A DNA stretch of 64,000 bases from Pirellulales bacterium (GTDB lineage Bacteria; Planctomycetota; Planctomycetia; Pirellulales; UBA1268). Location of the stretch: assembly GCA_018401745.1 (NCBI GenBank), contig JAGYJY010000021.1:1-64000 (forward strand), in the 5' to 3' direction. This document shows positions 54,887-64,000 of this stretch, piece by piece (within the stretch, counting starts at the first letter, position 1; each line of letters opens with the position of its first letter). The notes beneath the pieces were generated by a model. The model did not search any database. It was not told the origin of the DNA and saw nothing but the letters and a program-made list of their open reading frames with translations. A program made the translations under genes and the position numbers.

Positions 54887-57355
54887 GTGGCCACTCGCTT
54901 TGAGCGGAATGTGTGCGGGGTGCACTGTAAGCCCACCGCGACCGCACTGGTATCCATGGGCATGCTGACTCTCGGCCTGGCGCCGCTGGTCGTTTCTGGT
55001 GTGGCGGTCGCCGCCGAGCCCGACCCGGTGGTTGTCGCCGCCGAAGCAGGGGCACCTCCCCGTGCTCTGATGCGGGTGCCGGGATGGATTGAGTCGCTCG
55101 GCGCGAAGCGGGCCGCCCAGGGAGGAAAGCCGCTCCAGCTGGCCACGCAGTTTTCCGAGGTGACCGAGGCGGCAGGAGCGTCGGCCCTCGAGTCGTCCAC
55201 AACCGATCTGCCACCAGCTGGCGATCTACCAGCCGGCAGCAGCTTTCCCACAACCATCGAGCCGCCTGCCCGTCTGCAGGCATCCCCCGGTGGGCGGCTG
55301 CTGAGGAGTCATCAGGGGCAGCCTCAGTCGTTCGCGACGCTCACGAGCGGCTGGACGGAGATTGCCGAAGACGAGGCCGCCGAGGCCGCCGCCGCGGAGT
55401 CGCTCGGACCCGACAGCAGTGTGCTCCAGGCTGAAGCGACCGAGGCAGTCGCCGACGCGACGCCAGATGCCGAGGAAGCCACGCCTCAGGCCGACCCGCT
55501 TTCCTTCGCAGACCAGGCCGACGCGGCGGTCAGCGATGACGCCGCCGTGGCTGACGCGGTCGACTCAAGCCTCGTGGACACGGATGATTCCAGTGTCGAG
55601 CCGTTGGACGCCGTCGCTGCAGACGACGCGATCGAACTGCCCCCGCAGCCCGCTTTGCAAGATGCTGCACCGACCCTGGCCATCGATCCCGCAAGTTTCC
55701 GCGGCGTGCTGCCCGGCACCACGACACGCGAAGAGCTGCTCGAGTCGTGGGGTGAAGGCGAAGCCTTTGCTCGCGATGACGGGAGCGAAGGTCTGTTTTG
55801 GGAGATGCCGCCCTTCCAGCGTGTGGAGGTGGTGCTTGCCGACGACATCGTCAGCTCGATCTACATTCGGCTTGCCAAGGAGTCGACGGTAGACGCCCTG
55901 GCGCAGCAGCTCGAGATCGACGACCTCCGCACAGTCTCAGTGCTCGACGCCGAAGGCGTTGCTGTCGGCGAGGTGTTTCCCGAGCGGGGCGTGATCTTCA
56001 GCCTGACCCCCGGCACCCGCTCCGCGACGGCGGTGATGCTTGAGCCGCTCGATCCCGAGGCCTTTGTCTTGCGGGCGGAAGGCGAGCTCAACAGCAGCGT
56101 GGCGAATGCCGTCACCGACCTTCAGTATGCGATTGAAGTGGATCCAGAGTATCAGCGGGCCCATCGCCTGCTGCTGGTGCTGCTCTGTGATCAGGGGCAG
56201 TGGACGCAGGCCGCCGAGGTTGCAGCCGCAACGGAGGCCTTGGCTCCCGACGATTCCTGGACGCTCCTCAAGCACGGTGGCGTGATGCTGGCTCTGGGCC
56301 GCTTCGACGAGGCGATGACCAAGACGCAGCAGGTGCTTGAGAGTCCCAACGTTCCGCCGCTGGTGCTCGCCCAGGCCGAGCGTCAGATGGGTCGGATCGA
56401 ACTGGAACTGCCGTCGCCGAACTACCCGAAGGCGGTCAACCACTTCGCCGCGTCGATCAAGCATGCGGCCCCGCTCTCCGAGAATCCGACGATCCCCATT
56501 CGCCGGGCTTCAATCGACATCCAGTTCGACAGCCATCTGGGAACCGCCCTGGCGATCGCCAGCGGCACCTGGCAGCAGAAGGCCCGCGTGCTTCCCAAGT
56601 GGATCGCCCGTGCCGAAGGCTTGGCTCAGCAGCTCTCCGAAGACGAGGGTGGCAATCCCACGCTCGAACTGCGGCTCTGTCAGGGAGCCCTGGCGGTTTC
56701 GGCTGCCTCGGTTGATGGCGACAGCCCCATGCCCTGGATCAAGCGGCTGCTGACAGTGCGGTCGGCGATTGGGAGCGATGTGACCGACCCGTGGCGGCGG
56801 CGGCAGATCGACTGGGAGGTGGGCGAGGCACTCTCCGATGCCCTCACCGCTGCTCAGATCCGCGGTGACACCACCGACATGCTCGACAATGCCACGCTCA
56901 CGGCTGCCTATCTGGAGCGGGGAGGCCAGCAGCGGGATCTGACCCCCGACGAGCGACGGGAGTTTGGCGACCTGCTCTTCCGTATTGGCATCCTCTACAG
57001 CCTGCAGAAGGGCGATCACGACACGGCGGTCACCTGGTTTGACAAGGTGCTGCCGCTGTGGGAGCGGAACGACTCGTTTGCCTACCGTGGCGAGCTCGGA
57101 CGCCTCGGCGAGGCGTATGTGAGCATGGCGATCTCGTACTGGCAGGTGGACCGCCGCACCGAAGCGGTCGACCTCTCCAGCACTGGCGTTGACATGATGG
57201 TCACGGCGGTCGACGCCCAGCAGCTCGAGGAGCAGGCCCTGGCCGTTGCCTATGGCAACCTCTCCACGATGTATGCCGAGCAGGGCGATCCCGAACGCTC
57301 CGAGATGTATGCCGAGATGGCCAGCCGGGCCGAAGCGACCGGCACCCGGCAGTGA
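54887..57355 (+). CDS. Secreted/periplasmic TPR-repeat protein
   Basis: 822 residues from GTG. A signal-like segment (ALVSMGMLTLGLAPLVVSGV AVA) is followed by a long acidic, Ala-rich low-complexity stretch to about residue 260. A small domain follows (FRGVLPGTTTREELLESWGE), then several TPR-like helical repeats (LQYAIEVDPEYQRAHRLLLV, LAPDDSWTLLKHGGVMLALG, GDHDTAVTWFDKVLPLWERN). The sequence suggests a protein-protein interaction scaffold. No specific family recognised. Divergent from hemG, convergent with sppA. Confidence 0.75.
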   Translation: MATRFERNVCGVHCKPTATALVSMGMLTLGLAPLVVSGVAVAAEPDPVVVAAEAGAPPRALMRVPGWIESLGAKRAAQGGKPLQLATQFSEVTEAAGASALESSTTDLPPAGDLPAGSSFPTTIEPPARLQASPGGRLLRSHQGQPQSFATLTSGWTEIAEDEAAEAAAAESLGPDSSVLQAEATEAVADATPDAEEATPQADPLSFADQADAAVSDDAAVADAVDSSLVDTDDSSVEPLDAVAADDAIELPPQPALQDAAPTLAIDPASFRGVLPGTTTREELLESWGEGEAFARDDGSEGLFWEMPPFQRVEVVLADDIVSSIYIRLAKESTVDALAQQLEIDDLRTVSVLDAEGVAVGEVFPERGVIFSLTPGTRSATAVMLEPLDPEAFVLRAEGELNSSVANAVTDLQYAIEVDPEYQRAHRLLLVLLCDQGQWTQAAEVAAATEALAPDDSWTLLKHGGVMLALGRFDEAMTKTQQVLESPNVPPLVLAQAERQMGRIELELPSPNYPKAVNHFAASIKHAAPLSENPTIPIRRASIDIQFDSHLGTALAIASGTWQQKARVLPKWIARAEGLAQQLSEDEGGNPTLELRLCQGALAVSAASVDGDSPMPWIKRLLTVRSAIGSDVTDPWRRRQIDWEVGEALSDALTAAQIRGDTTDMLDNATLTAAYLERGGQQRDLTPDERREFGDLLFRIGILYSLQKGDHDTAVTWFDKVLPLWERNDSFAYRGELGRLGEAYVSMAISYWQVDRRTEAVDLSSTGVDMMVTAVDAQQLEEQALAVAYGNLSTMYAEQGDPERSEMYAEMASRAEATGTRQ

Positions 57356-57391
57356 GCCCATGCGGGCTCTGCTGAGACGCTTAGTAACGCA

Positions 57392-57430
57392 CGCGGGGCA
57401 GGCGATGAGAGTCGCCTGCCCCGCGGCTCT
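57392..57430. terminator. Bidirectional terminator between the TPR gene and sppA
   Basis: Perfect 14-bp stem CGCGGGGCAGGCGA (57392-57405) / TCGCCTGCCCCGCG (57412-57425) with loop TGAGAG, followed by GCTCTTTT on the plus strand. It sits between two convergent genes. Confidence 0.8.
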
Positions 57431-57431
57431 T

Positions 57432-58511
57432 TTAGCGGCTCACCACGGGCGGCAGCCAGCTGCAGAGATACCAGCAGCGGGGCGCGGTCCATTCGGCGAG
57501 GGCATCGAGTGAAAACGTCAGCCCCGAGGCATCCAGCCGGGCTGAGGCGGTTCCGGTGGAGCCGAGCACCTGATCGAGCAAGCCCGCCGGCCTGGCATAC
57601 TCGACGACCCGCACATTCTCATCAGCGAGGCCGGTCAGCTCGACCGCCCGGTCGACCGCGTCGTCGAGAAAGCCGATGCGATCAACCAGGCCCACGCCGA
57701 CCGCCTGCTCGGCGGTGAAGATGCGGCCGGTGCCGATCTCTTCAAACTGCTCGTCGGTGATCTTTGGACGGCCCTCGCGAACAATCGATGCGAAGCGGGC
57801 AAACATCTCATCGACCAGGCTCTGGAGCACCTCCCGCTGCCGCTCCTCAAGCTCGGGGGTCCGCGGCTTGGTGGGGCTGAGCATCTCCTTGAGCGGGCCG
57901 CTGGAGACGGTGGTGTCGGTGATGTCAAACCGCTGGAGCAGCTGCGAGAAGTCGTAGTTGGGGATCAGCACACCGACCGATCCGGTGAGGGTGGCAGGCT
58001 CGGCAAAGACCACGTCGTCCTCGCCCCCGCTGGCCATGGCGATGTAGTAGCCCCCGCTGGCACAGATGCCCCCCATGCTGACAACCACGGGCAGATTCCG
58101 CTCAGCTGCCAGCGTCGAGATCCGATGATGGATCTCGTCGGAGCCGCTCACCGTGCCGCCGGGCGAGTCGATCCGCAGCACGATCGCCCGCACGCTGTCG
58201 TCGTCTTCGATCTTGTCGATCTGCCGCCCGGCAAAGCCGTCGCCTCCGAGAATCGCGCCGGAGACGGTGACGATGGCCACCTTCGCTTCCGCTGCCGACG
58301 ATCGCGAATGAAACGTCTCGAGCACCCGCGAGTCGGTCTGGAAATAGGTCGCGTTGGCCCCCACGCTGGCGACGGCGACCATCACGGCGATGGCGGTGAT
58401 GATCCAGGCGAGCCTGCCGCCCCAGCGGCTGCGGGGCTGCTCCAGAATGACCCGCGTTGGGCCGCTGGCTCCGGCCTGCCGCGGGAGCGGGGAAAGGGTA
58501 TCGTCTGCCAT
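57432..58511 (-). CDS. sppA: Signal peptide peptidase SppA (S49 family)
   Basis: 359 residues from MADDTLSPLPRQ. One N-terminal TM helix (LAWIITAIAVMVAVASVG) anchors a periplasmic serine protease with a Ser/Lys dyad: Ser in MGGICASGGYYIAMASG, Lys region in VSSGPLKEMLSPTKPR. Core blocks are VRAIVLRIDSPGGTVSGSDE, SVGVLIPNYDFSQLL and EAVGVGLVD-like AVGVGLVDRIGFLDDAV. The short form typical of bacteria with one S49 domain. Degrades cleaved signal peptides. Confidence 0.93.
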   Translation of the reverse strand: MADDTLSPLPRQAGASGPTRVILEQPRSRWGGRLAWIITAIAVMVAVASVGANATYFQTDSRVLETFHSRSSAAEAKVAIVTVSGAILGGDGFAGRQIDKIEDDDSVRAIVLRIDSPGGTVSGSDEIHHRISTLAAERNLPVVVSMGGICASGGYYIAMASGGEDDVVFAEPATLTGSVGVLIPNYDFSQLLQRFDITDTTVSSGPLKEMLSPTKPRTPELEERQREVLQSLVDEMFARFASIVREGRPKITDEQFEEIGTGRIFTAEQAVGVGLVDRIGFLDDAVDRAVELTGLADENVRVVEYARPAGLLDQVLGSTGTASARLDASGLTFSLDALAEWTAPRCWYLCSWLPPVVSR

Positions 58512-58703
58512 AGGGGCTCCTCGCAGCATGAGACACGCTCGTGGCCATCAACGACGGCACAACCCCCGCTAGTTTATCCTTCCGGAGTTGCGACGGGTGG
58601 GGCTTTGGCGGTTTGTCGTGTTGCCAGAGAGAACGGCCCATCGCTACCCTGCGAGTTCGTGCCGATGTCGGCAGTCTTGGGTTCGTGAGGAAGGAGTGTG
58701 GCG

Positions 58704-59450
58704 GTGATCGTTTCGGCGAGCACGGAGTGTTTTCCCGATCTGTCTTTGTCGGAGGCACTTGAGCGACTGGCAGAGCTTGAGTTCACCGCAGTCGAGATCG
58801 ACGTCCACGAGGGCGGCCACCTCGAGCCGGCCAAGGTCGCGGCCGACGGCGAATGGGCTTTTGCCCAGTGCACCGACCTGCAGCGACTTCGCCCGGTTGC
58901 CGTCTCGTTTGCCTCGCCGGAAACACCAGACGTGTACGAGCGGTTTGAAGCCTGCTGCAAACTCGCCAAGGCGATCGGTGTTGTCATCCTCGTTGTGGAA
59001 TCCTCGGAACTCGGCACACCCTTCAACGGCGAGATCGAACGGCTCCGCAAGCTCGTCGCCATCGCCTCGGGAGCCGGCCAGGTCGTCGGCGTGAAAACCC
59101 AGAGCGACCGGATGACGCAGGATGCCGAAACCACGGCCTCACTCTGCCGCAACGTGCCGGGCCTCGGTGTCACTCTCGATCCGACCTACTTCATCTACGG
59201 CCACGGCAAGAAGCCGACGAGCTGGGATCCGATCCTGCAGTACGTCTGTCACGTCCATCTGCGTGACTCGAAGCCCGACGCCTTTCAGGTTCGCATCGGC
59301 CAGGGCAACATCGAATACGGCAAGCTTGTCGCCCAGCTGCAGCGGTTTAACTTCAACCGGGCGCTCTGTGCCCACATGTCGCCGTTGGAAGGTGTCGACC
59401 AGACGGGCGAGCTCCGCAAGATGCGGCTGTTGCTGGAGAGCCTGCTGTAA
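58704..59450 (+). CDS. Xylose isomerase-like TIM-barrel protein
   Basis: About 248 residues. AAGGAG at 58691-58696 suits GTG at 58704 (seven bases) better than GTG at 58698. Barrel signatures: AVEIDVHEGG HLEP region, AIGVVILVVESSELGTPFNG, GVTLDPTYFIYGHGKKP, YVCHVHLRDSKPDAFQVRIG and GQGNIEYGKLVAQL. Asp, His and Glu metal-ligand positions are in place. Belongs to AP_endonuc_2 sugar isomerases/epimerases; the substrate is unknown. Confidence 0.87.
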   Translation: MIVSASTECFPDLSLSEALERLAELEFTAVEIDVHEGGHLEPAKVAADGEWAFAQCTDLQRLRPVAVSFASPETPDVYERFEACCKLAKAIGVVILVVESSELGTPFNGEIERLRKLVAIASGAGQVVGVKTQSDRMTQDAETTASLCRNVPGLGVTLDPTYFIYGHGKKPTSWDPILQYVCHVHLRDSKPDAFQVRIGQGNIEYGKLVAQLQRFNFNRALCAHMSPLEGVDQTGELRKMRLLLESLL

Positions 59451-59453
59451 CGA

Positions 59454-62400
59454 TCACCTGCTTGCGTGATTGAGAGATCGTTTGCCGGCATTGGCGAGGC
59501 AGGCGAGGTCGGCAGGGGTGAGGTGACGGCCGCTGCTGCGGGCGAGGGCGAGGCGGCAGGCGGTTTCCGCTGCGGCGAGGGCGGGTGTGTCGCCCTGTGG
59601 GGCGATCACGCGGTCGGCGTGGTGGGCGACGGCGAGGATGGTCAGCTGCTCGCGAACGCGGGCCGCCAGGCTGCCCACGATCAGCTGCCGATCCGCGAGG
59701 CCTCGGCCATGGCGGCGGAGCATCCGCTCGATGTCGCGGCCGGCGGTGGCCAGGCCGCGCCGGGCCGCCGATGCAAACCCGCGGAAGCGGCTGTCGAGGA
59801 TCGAGCGGTCTTCCGCGGCTGACCGCCAGCGGCTGCAGAGACGGTCGGCCAGCAGCGGCAGCGAAGCGGCGATGCTGGATCGGCGGCCGGCGAGCGGATG
59901 CCGTTTGGCCAGGCCTTTGAAGAGCGCCAGCTCGAGCAGGCCGCTTTCACCCTCGTAGGTGTTGACGGCGAAGTGGTCGTGGAGGGCATCGCCCAGGGGA
60001 TGGCCCAGGAGGAAGCCACGGCCGCCATGGATGCCGTAGGCGTCGGCAGCGGCATCGCGGACCAGGCTGCTGGCGGTCACCTTGGCCGCGATCGCCTCCA
60101 GCTCTCCGCTGCCGCCGGCGTCGATCGTGTGGGCCGCCCAGCTGGCCATCGCTTCGCAGGTCACCGCCGCCGCAGCAATCCGGCCCACGCGGCCCTGGAT
60201 CAGTTCGCGGGAGGCGATCGGCTGCCCCCAGGTCTGCCGCGAGCGGGCGTGGGCAACGGCCTCATCGAGCATCAGCGACAGCGTGCCGACAGCCTGAGCA
60301 GCGAGGGTCACCCGGCCGCGATTGAGCCCATGCCAGACGATCTGCATCGCGTCGGGCTCACGGCCTGGCTTGGCCGGGGCCTGCAGGATGTCGGCGGGAT
60401 CCACCTCGAAGCGGTCAAAGAGGATCGCTTGGTTGTGGGCATGCTTGAGCGGATGCAGAGGGCATCGCTCGAGCCGCAGCTGCTCGGTGTCGTGCGGCGG
60501 CAGCCGTGCGAGGATCATCACCGGCTGCCCGCCGTGGTCCGCATCGCGGGCGAGCAGCTTCACCAGCCGGCCGTGCGTGGCTCCGGTGATGTACATCTTG
60601 TGCCCGGAGACCAGCAGCCGGCCATCGACCCGCTCGACCGTGGTGGAAATGCGACCGAGGTCGCAGCCCGCATCGGGTTCGGTGGCAGCGAAGATCGAGA
60701 GGGGAGCTCCGCGGGCGAGTGCTGGCAGGTGTCGCTGCTGCTGCTCAGCGGTGCCGAAATCGCGGAGGGCCCAGACCGCACCGATCGTCGAGTGCACCGA
60801 GAGCATGCCCGCCGTCGTGGGCGAAACGCAGCCCATGGCCGAGACGACACGGCAGAGCTGCTGCATGCCAGCGCCGCTGCCGCCATGCTCGACGGGCACC
60901 GCCAGGCCGAAGAGCCCGGTAGCGGCGATGGCAGCTTCGGCGTGGCTTGAGAGCCGGCCGGCATCGTCGAAGAGCGAGCCGTCGCTGCGCAGATGGCGAG
61001 CGGTCGTCAGGCTCTCCGCTTCGATTCCGCGGATCGCCTCGGGCAAGGCCGCCGCCGCTGCCTCAGCTGCCGCTGCAAAGCCACCCGTCGCTGTTGGCTG
61101 CCAGAGGCAGCTCGCGGCAGCCGCGGCCGGTGGTGCGGCAGAAGCCGCTTGCTTGATGGCAGCGACGCCAGGGGGAAGCCGGCGTGTCTCCTGCGAGCGG
61201 ATGGTCGCCATGGCGGTGGTCTCCTGAGTAAACCGGCGGGCGATCGCATGACGGCGGAGCTTCATCGACACCGTCACCTCGCCTGCCTGCGGATCAAAAC
61301 TGCGGCCCAGCAGCAGCAGGTGGCCGGCCTGCCAGCCTTGCGGGAGCTGCTGCTGCCTCCAGGCGATGCGGCGGGCCAGCCAGGCCAGCAGGCGTGGATG
61401 GCGGAGGGCCTGGCGTCGACTGGCCACCACCAGCCTCAGTCGTCGGACGGCCTCGCGGAGCAGATCGGGCTCCGGCACGACCACCGCCAACGGCCGTCGC
61501 AGCCCGTGGCCGATCAGACACACCTGGGCGATGGCAGGATCTTCAGCGAGAACAGCCTCGACGTCGGCCGGCGGAATCTTCTCGCCGTTGGCGAGCACGA
61601 GCACATCGACCGCGCGGCCTGCGATCCGCAGATGGCCATCCGGCTCGATCTCGCCACGGTCGCCAGTGGAGAGCCAGCCATCCGGAGCGATGGGGCGAAC
61701 CTCTCGTTCGCCAGCCTCGATCACCCCCAGCGCAAGCCCCGGGCTCTGCACCTCAAGCACCCCCGCTGGGCTTCGCCGCACGAGCACGCCGTCGATCGGA
61801 GGCCCGACGGTGCCGGCTCGCCAGGTGCGTGGGCTCGCCAGGCTGACGACCGGCCCCGCCTCAGCCAGGCCGTAGCCTTCGACCAGTGCAACCCCGGCGG
61901 CTGCGAAAGCCTCCGCCGTCCGCTGCCGCAGCGGAGCACCGCCCGATACACACACCCGCACCCGCCCGCCGAGGCTGGCCGGAAGGTCCTTGATCCGGCC
62001 GCTGGCCAGAGCTCGCTCCACCCGCTCAAAGAAGGCGGGCACCCCGAGGATCACCGTCGGCGACACCTCGCGGGCAGCCTCCAGCACCCGCAGGCGATCT
62101 TCCACAATCGCCAGGCATGCTCCCCGCACAAGCGCCGTGCCCAGGTCGCCCGTCCGCGCGAGTGAGTGGCTCAGCGGCAGCCAGGCCAGCCGCACGTCAG
62201 CCGGCTCTTCCAGAAACACGGCTGCGGCTGCTGCGGCATTGGCCGCCAGCGAGCGTTGCGAGTGGACGACTGCCCGGCCCCGGCCAGTGGTGCCCGACGA
62301 GAAGAGGATCACTGCCTCGGCGTCGGGATCACAGGCCGCCACACGACCTGCCAGCTGGCTGGCAAGCTGCTCGGCCGGCAGCGGCAGCCCCGCAGGCAGC

Positions 62401-62828
62401 AGGCCGGCGCTCGAGCCGGTCCGCCAATCGAGCAGCGGGCAGGGCATTGCTGGCAGCGGCTGGCGGTCACGGCCGGTGGCCAGCATCGCCTTCGCTCCAA
62501 GCCACCCGCACCACTGCCTTCGCTGCTCGGCCGCCATGTCGGCATGCAGCGGCGCATGCACGATGCCGGCGAGCAGGCAGGCGAGATCGGTCACCACCCA
62601 CTCCACAGCATGCGGGCCGCTGTGGACCAGACGGTCGCCTCGCCGGAGCCCCGCCGATTCCAGCCGCTCAGCGAGCGCGAGCGCCGCCGTCGCCAGCACC
62701 TGCCACGACCAGCCAGCGGGTGGCTGCTGCGGCGGACCGTTGCTGGAGGCCGCCGGCGTGTGCATCGCCAGGCGGTTGCCGTCGGTGGTCACCCGCGAGG
62801 CGAGCAGTTCGACCAGGGAGCAGGGCAT
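59454..62828 (-). CDS. Fused acyl-CoA synthetase (AMP-binding) / acyl-CoA dehydrogenase
   Basis: 1,124 residues in one unbroken frame. Residues about 1-520 form an ANL ligase: VILFSSGTTGRGRAVVHSQR (P-loop), VEGYGLAEAGPVVSLASP, WLSTGDRGEIEPDGHLRIAG, and the A10 Lys in GEVTVSMKLRRHAIAR. Residues about 560-1,124 form an acyl-CoA dehydrogenase: FGLAVPVEHGGSGAGM, SIFAATEPDAGCDLGRISTT, RQTWGQPIASRELIQGRVGR, and the TYEGESGLLELALFKGLAKR end with the catalytic-Glu region. The linker contains MATIRSQETRRLPPG, a possible former start. Three bases separate the upstream thiolase stop from this start, so the genes form an operon for acyl-CoA oxidation. Confidence 0.87.
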   Translation of the reverse strand: MPCSLVELLASRVTTDGNRLAMHTPAASSNGPPQQPPAGWSWQVLATAALALAERLESAGLRRGDRLVHSGPHAVEWVVTDLACLLAGIVHAPLHADMAAEQRRQWCGWLGAKAMLATGRDRQPLPAMPCPLLDWRTGSSAGLLPAGLPLPAEQLASQLAGRVAACDPDAEAVILFSSGTTGRGRAVVHSQRSLAANAAAAAAVFLEEPADVRLAWLPLSHSLARTGDLGTALVRGACLAIVEDRLRVLEAAREVSPTVILGVPAFFERVERALASGRIKDLPASLGGRVRVCVSGGAPLRQRTAEAFAAAGVALVEGYGLAEAGPVVSLASPRTWRAGTVGPPIDGVLVRRSPAGVLEVQSPGLALGVIEAGEREVRPIAPDGWLSTGDRGEIEPDGHLRIAGRAVDVLVLANGEKIPPADVEAVLAEDPAIAQVCLIGHGLRRPLAVVVPEPDLLREAVRRLRLVVASRRQALRHPRLLAWLARRIAWRQQQLPQGWQAGHLLLLGRSFDPQAGEVTVSMKLRRHAIARRFTQETTAMATIRSQETRRLPPGVAAIKQAASAAPPAAAAASCLWQPTATGGFAAAAEAAAAALPEAIRGIEAESLTTARHLRSDGSLFDDAGRLSSHAEAAIAATGLFGLAVPVEHGGSGAGMQQLCRVVSAMGCVSPTTAGMLSVHSTIGAVWALRDFGTAEQQQRHLPALARGAPLSIFAATEPDAGCDLGRISTTVERVDGRLLVSGHKMYITGATHGRLVKLLARDADHGGQPVMILARLPPHDTEQLRLERCPLHPLKHAHNQAILFDRFEVDPADILQAPAKPGREPDAMQIVWHGLNRGRVTLAAQAVGTLSLMLDEAVAHARSRQTWGQPIASRELIQGRVGRIAAAAVTCEAMASWAAHTIDAGGSGELEAIAAKVTASSLVRDAAADAYGIHGGRGFLLGHPLGDALHDHFAVNTYEGESGLLELALFKGLAKRHPLAGRRSSIAASLPLLADRLCSRWRSAAEDRSILDSRFRGFASAARRGLATAGRDIERMLRRHGRGLADRQLIVGSLAARVREQLTILAVAHHADRVIAPQGDTPALAAAETACRLALARSSGRHLTPADLACLANAGKRSLNHASR

Positions 62829-62831
62829 GCC

Positions 62832-64000
62832 TCACCTCGCCGGGCCTGAGTCGACCTCAAGAAGCATCGCCATCCCCTGGCCGAGGCCCACGCACATCGT
62901 GGCAAGACCCTAGGCCTCCACCGCGGCGACGGAGGGCATGCACGAGCGTCGTCACCAGGCGGGCTCCACTGGCACCGAGCGGATGGCCGATGGCGAGGCT
63001 GCCGCCATGAATGTTGACCCGAGCCGGATCGAGGCCAAGCTCGCGGATGTTGTGAATCGCCTGAACGGCAAACGCTTCGTTGAGCTCAATCAGATCGATC
63101 GCTGCCAGGGGCACCCCCGTCCGCGTGAGCAGCTTCGTGACCGCCGGCACTGGGCCTGTTCCCATCGCGGCTGGCGACACGCCCACGGCCGCTGAGCCGA
63201 GAACCCGCGCGAGCGGCTCCAGGCCCTGCCTCAGTGCGGTCTCTTCTGCCATCAGCACCACCGCTGCCGCTCCGTCGCTGATCGGCGAACTGGTGGCTGC
63301 GGTGATCGTGCCGACCTTGGGGAGAAACACGGGCTCAAGGCCTGCCATGGCCTCGAGCGAGGTGTCGCCGCGAATCGACTGGTCTCGCGTGATGCTGCTG
63401 GGGCACCCCTGCTCGTCGTGGCCGAGCACCGGCACGATCTCCTCGGCCAGCACGCCCGCGTCAGCCGCTGCGGCCGCCTTGCGGTGGCTCTCCACGGCGT
63501 AGCGTTCTTGTTGATCGCGAGCGATACCATGCTCGGCGGCGAGGTGCTCGGCCGTCAGGCCCATCGAGAGCGCAGCCCGGCTGGAGCGGGCAAACACCTG
63601 CGGGTGGATTTCGAGCTGCGACTCCATCGGCAGATGGTGCATGTGCTCCACGCCACCGGCGAGCTGGATGTCGGCCTCGCCGCTGCGGATTGCCTGGCTC
63701 GCGCGTGTGATCGCCTCAAGCCCCGAGCCGCAGAGCCGGTTGACCGTGCTTCCCGCCACAGAAAATGGCAGGCCGGCGAGCAGGGCGGCGTTGCGGGCCA
63801 CATTGCCGCCGAGCTCGCCGTGCTGCTTGGTTGCGCCGAGAAGCACATCGTCGATCACAGCAGGGTCGACGCCACTGCGACGCACCGCTGCCGAGATCGC
63901 GGCTGCAGCGAGCTCGTCGCCACGCACGTGGCGGAAGCAGCCGCGGGCGGCATGGGAGCGGCCGATCGCGGTGCGGCAGCAGGCGACGATGACGGGTTGG
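62832..64000 (-). CDS. Acetyl-CoA acetyltransferase / 3-ketoacyl-CoA thiolase (5' end outside window, frameshifted)
   Basis: Thiolase that cleaves 3-ketoacyl-CoA. The frame enters from the window edge (PVIVACCRTAIGR). Catalytic Cys in NRLCGSGLEAITRASQAIRS, then ELNEAFAVQAIHNI, GGSLAIGHPLGASGARLVTT with the catalytic His. After RRRGGGLG one extra base (about 62906-62911) must be removed to give LATMCVGLGQGMAMLLEVDS with the final CxG catalytic Cys, and the stop at 62832. About 390 residues are visible. It directly precedes the ligase/dehydrogenase fusion. Confidence 0.92.

Overview
The window reads as a high-GC chromosomal fragment of a planctomycete, most likely Pirellulales-like. The markers are three DUF1549/DUF1553 cytochrome-like proteins (PSD1/PSCyt1 type), two DUF1501 proteins, two DUF1559 proteins with a type IV pilin-like N-terminus, a TIGR04137-like small basic protein, large secreted FAD-dependent oxidoreductases, tandem sulfotransferases and a WD40 protein with a cytochrome-like N-terminus. 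I saw no rRNA, tRNA, CRISPR array or phage module.

Layout. 0-2.4 kb: endonuclease III, a collapsed esterase remnant, a 4-TM protein and a zinc-ribbon membrane protein. 2.5-5.5 kb: a PSD1 protein. 5.5-6.3 kb: highly structured GC-rich repeats and the 3' end of a broken cyclase. 6.3-12.6 kb: accessory DNA holding a beta-helix protein, fragments of a methyltransferase and an FAD oxidoreductase, a PIN toxin-antitoxin pair, a PfkB kinase and a GH32 fructan hydrolase. 12.7-15.3 kb: an ApbE flavin transferase overlapping the gene of its probable substrate, a membrane protein with two FMN-binding domains. 15.4-17.8 kb: a secreted FAD oxidoreductase. 18-23.7 kb: a Uma2 nuclease, two sulfotransferases and an AbiE toxin-antitoxin pair. 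23.8-28.6 kb: DUF1501 plus PSD1. 28.9-31.6 kb: DUF1559, a lipoprotein and a class V aminotransferase. 31.6-38.2 kb: a DUF1501-PSD1-WD40 operon. 38.4-43.6 kb: a TIM-barrel protein, a two-domain hydrolase, DUF1559 and a membrane-anchored protein. 43.6-64 kb: mostly housekeeping genes (Mfd, SurA-like PPIase, citrate synthase, TadA, a 4-TM protein, a Ser/Thr kinase, small basic protein, HemY/HemG-type oxidase, TPR protein, SppA, TIM-barrel), then a thiolase followed by a fused acyl-CoA synthetase/acyl-CoA dehydrogenase.

Two features dominate. First, the intergenic DNA contains at least three families of dispersed, strongly structured elements: a palindrome of about 130 bp with compensatory changes between copies, a cloverleaf-forming GC-rich element, and an element of about 115 bp that begins directly after stop codons. 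None is explained by coding. Second, at least ten otherwise well-conserved genes carry single-base frameshifts, often in homopolymer runs and including the housekeeping gene tadA. This looks more like uncorrected sequencing error than real decay, although several true remnants (esterase, cyclase, methyltransferase, FAD oxidoreductase, a duplicated beta-helix fragment) are also present.

Pathway links seen in the gene order are: fructan use (GH32 near a PfkB sugar kinase), extracytoplasmic flavin electron transfer (FMN-binding protein plus ApbE), fatty-acid oxidation (thiolase plus ligase/dehydrogenase), and the PSD1/DUF1501 pairs typical of planctomycetes, whose biochemical role is not established.
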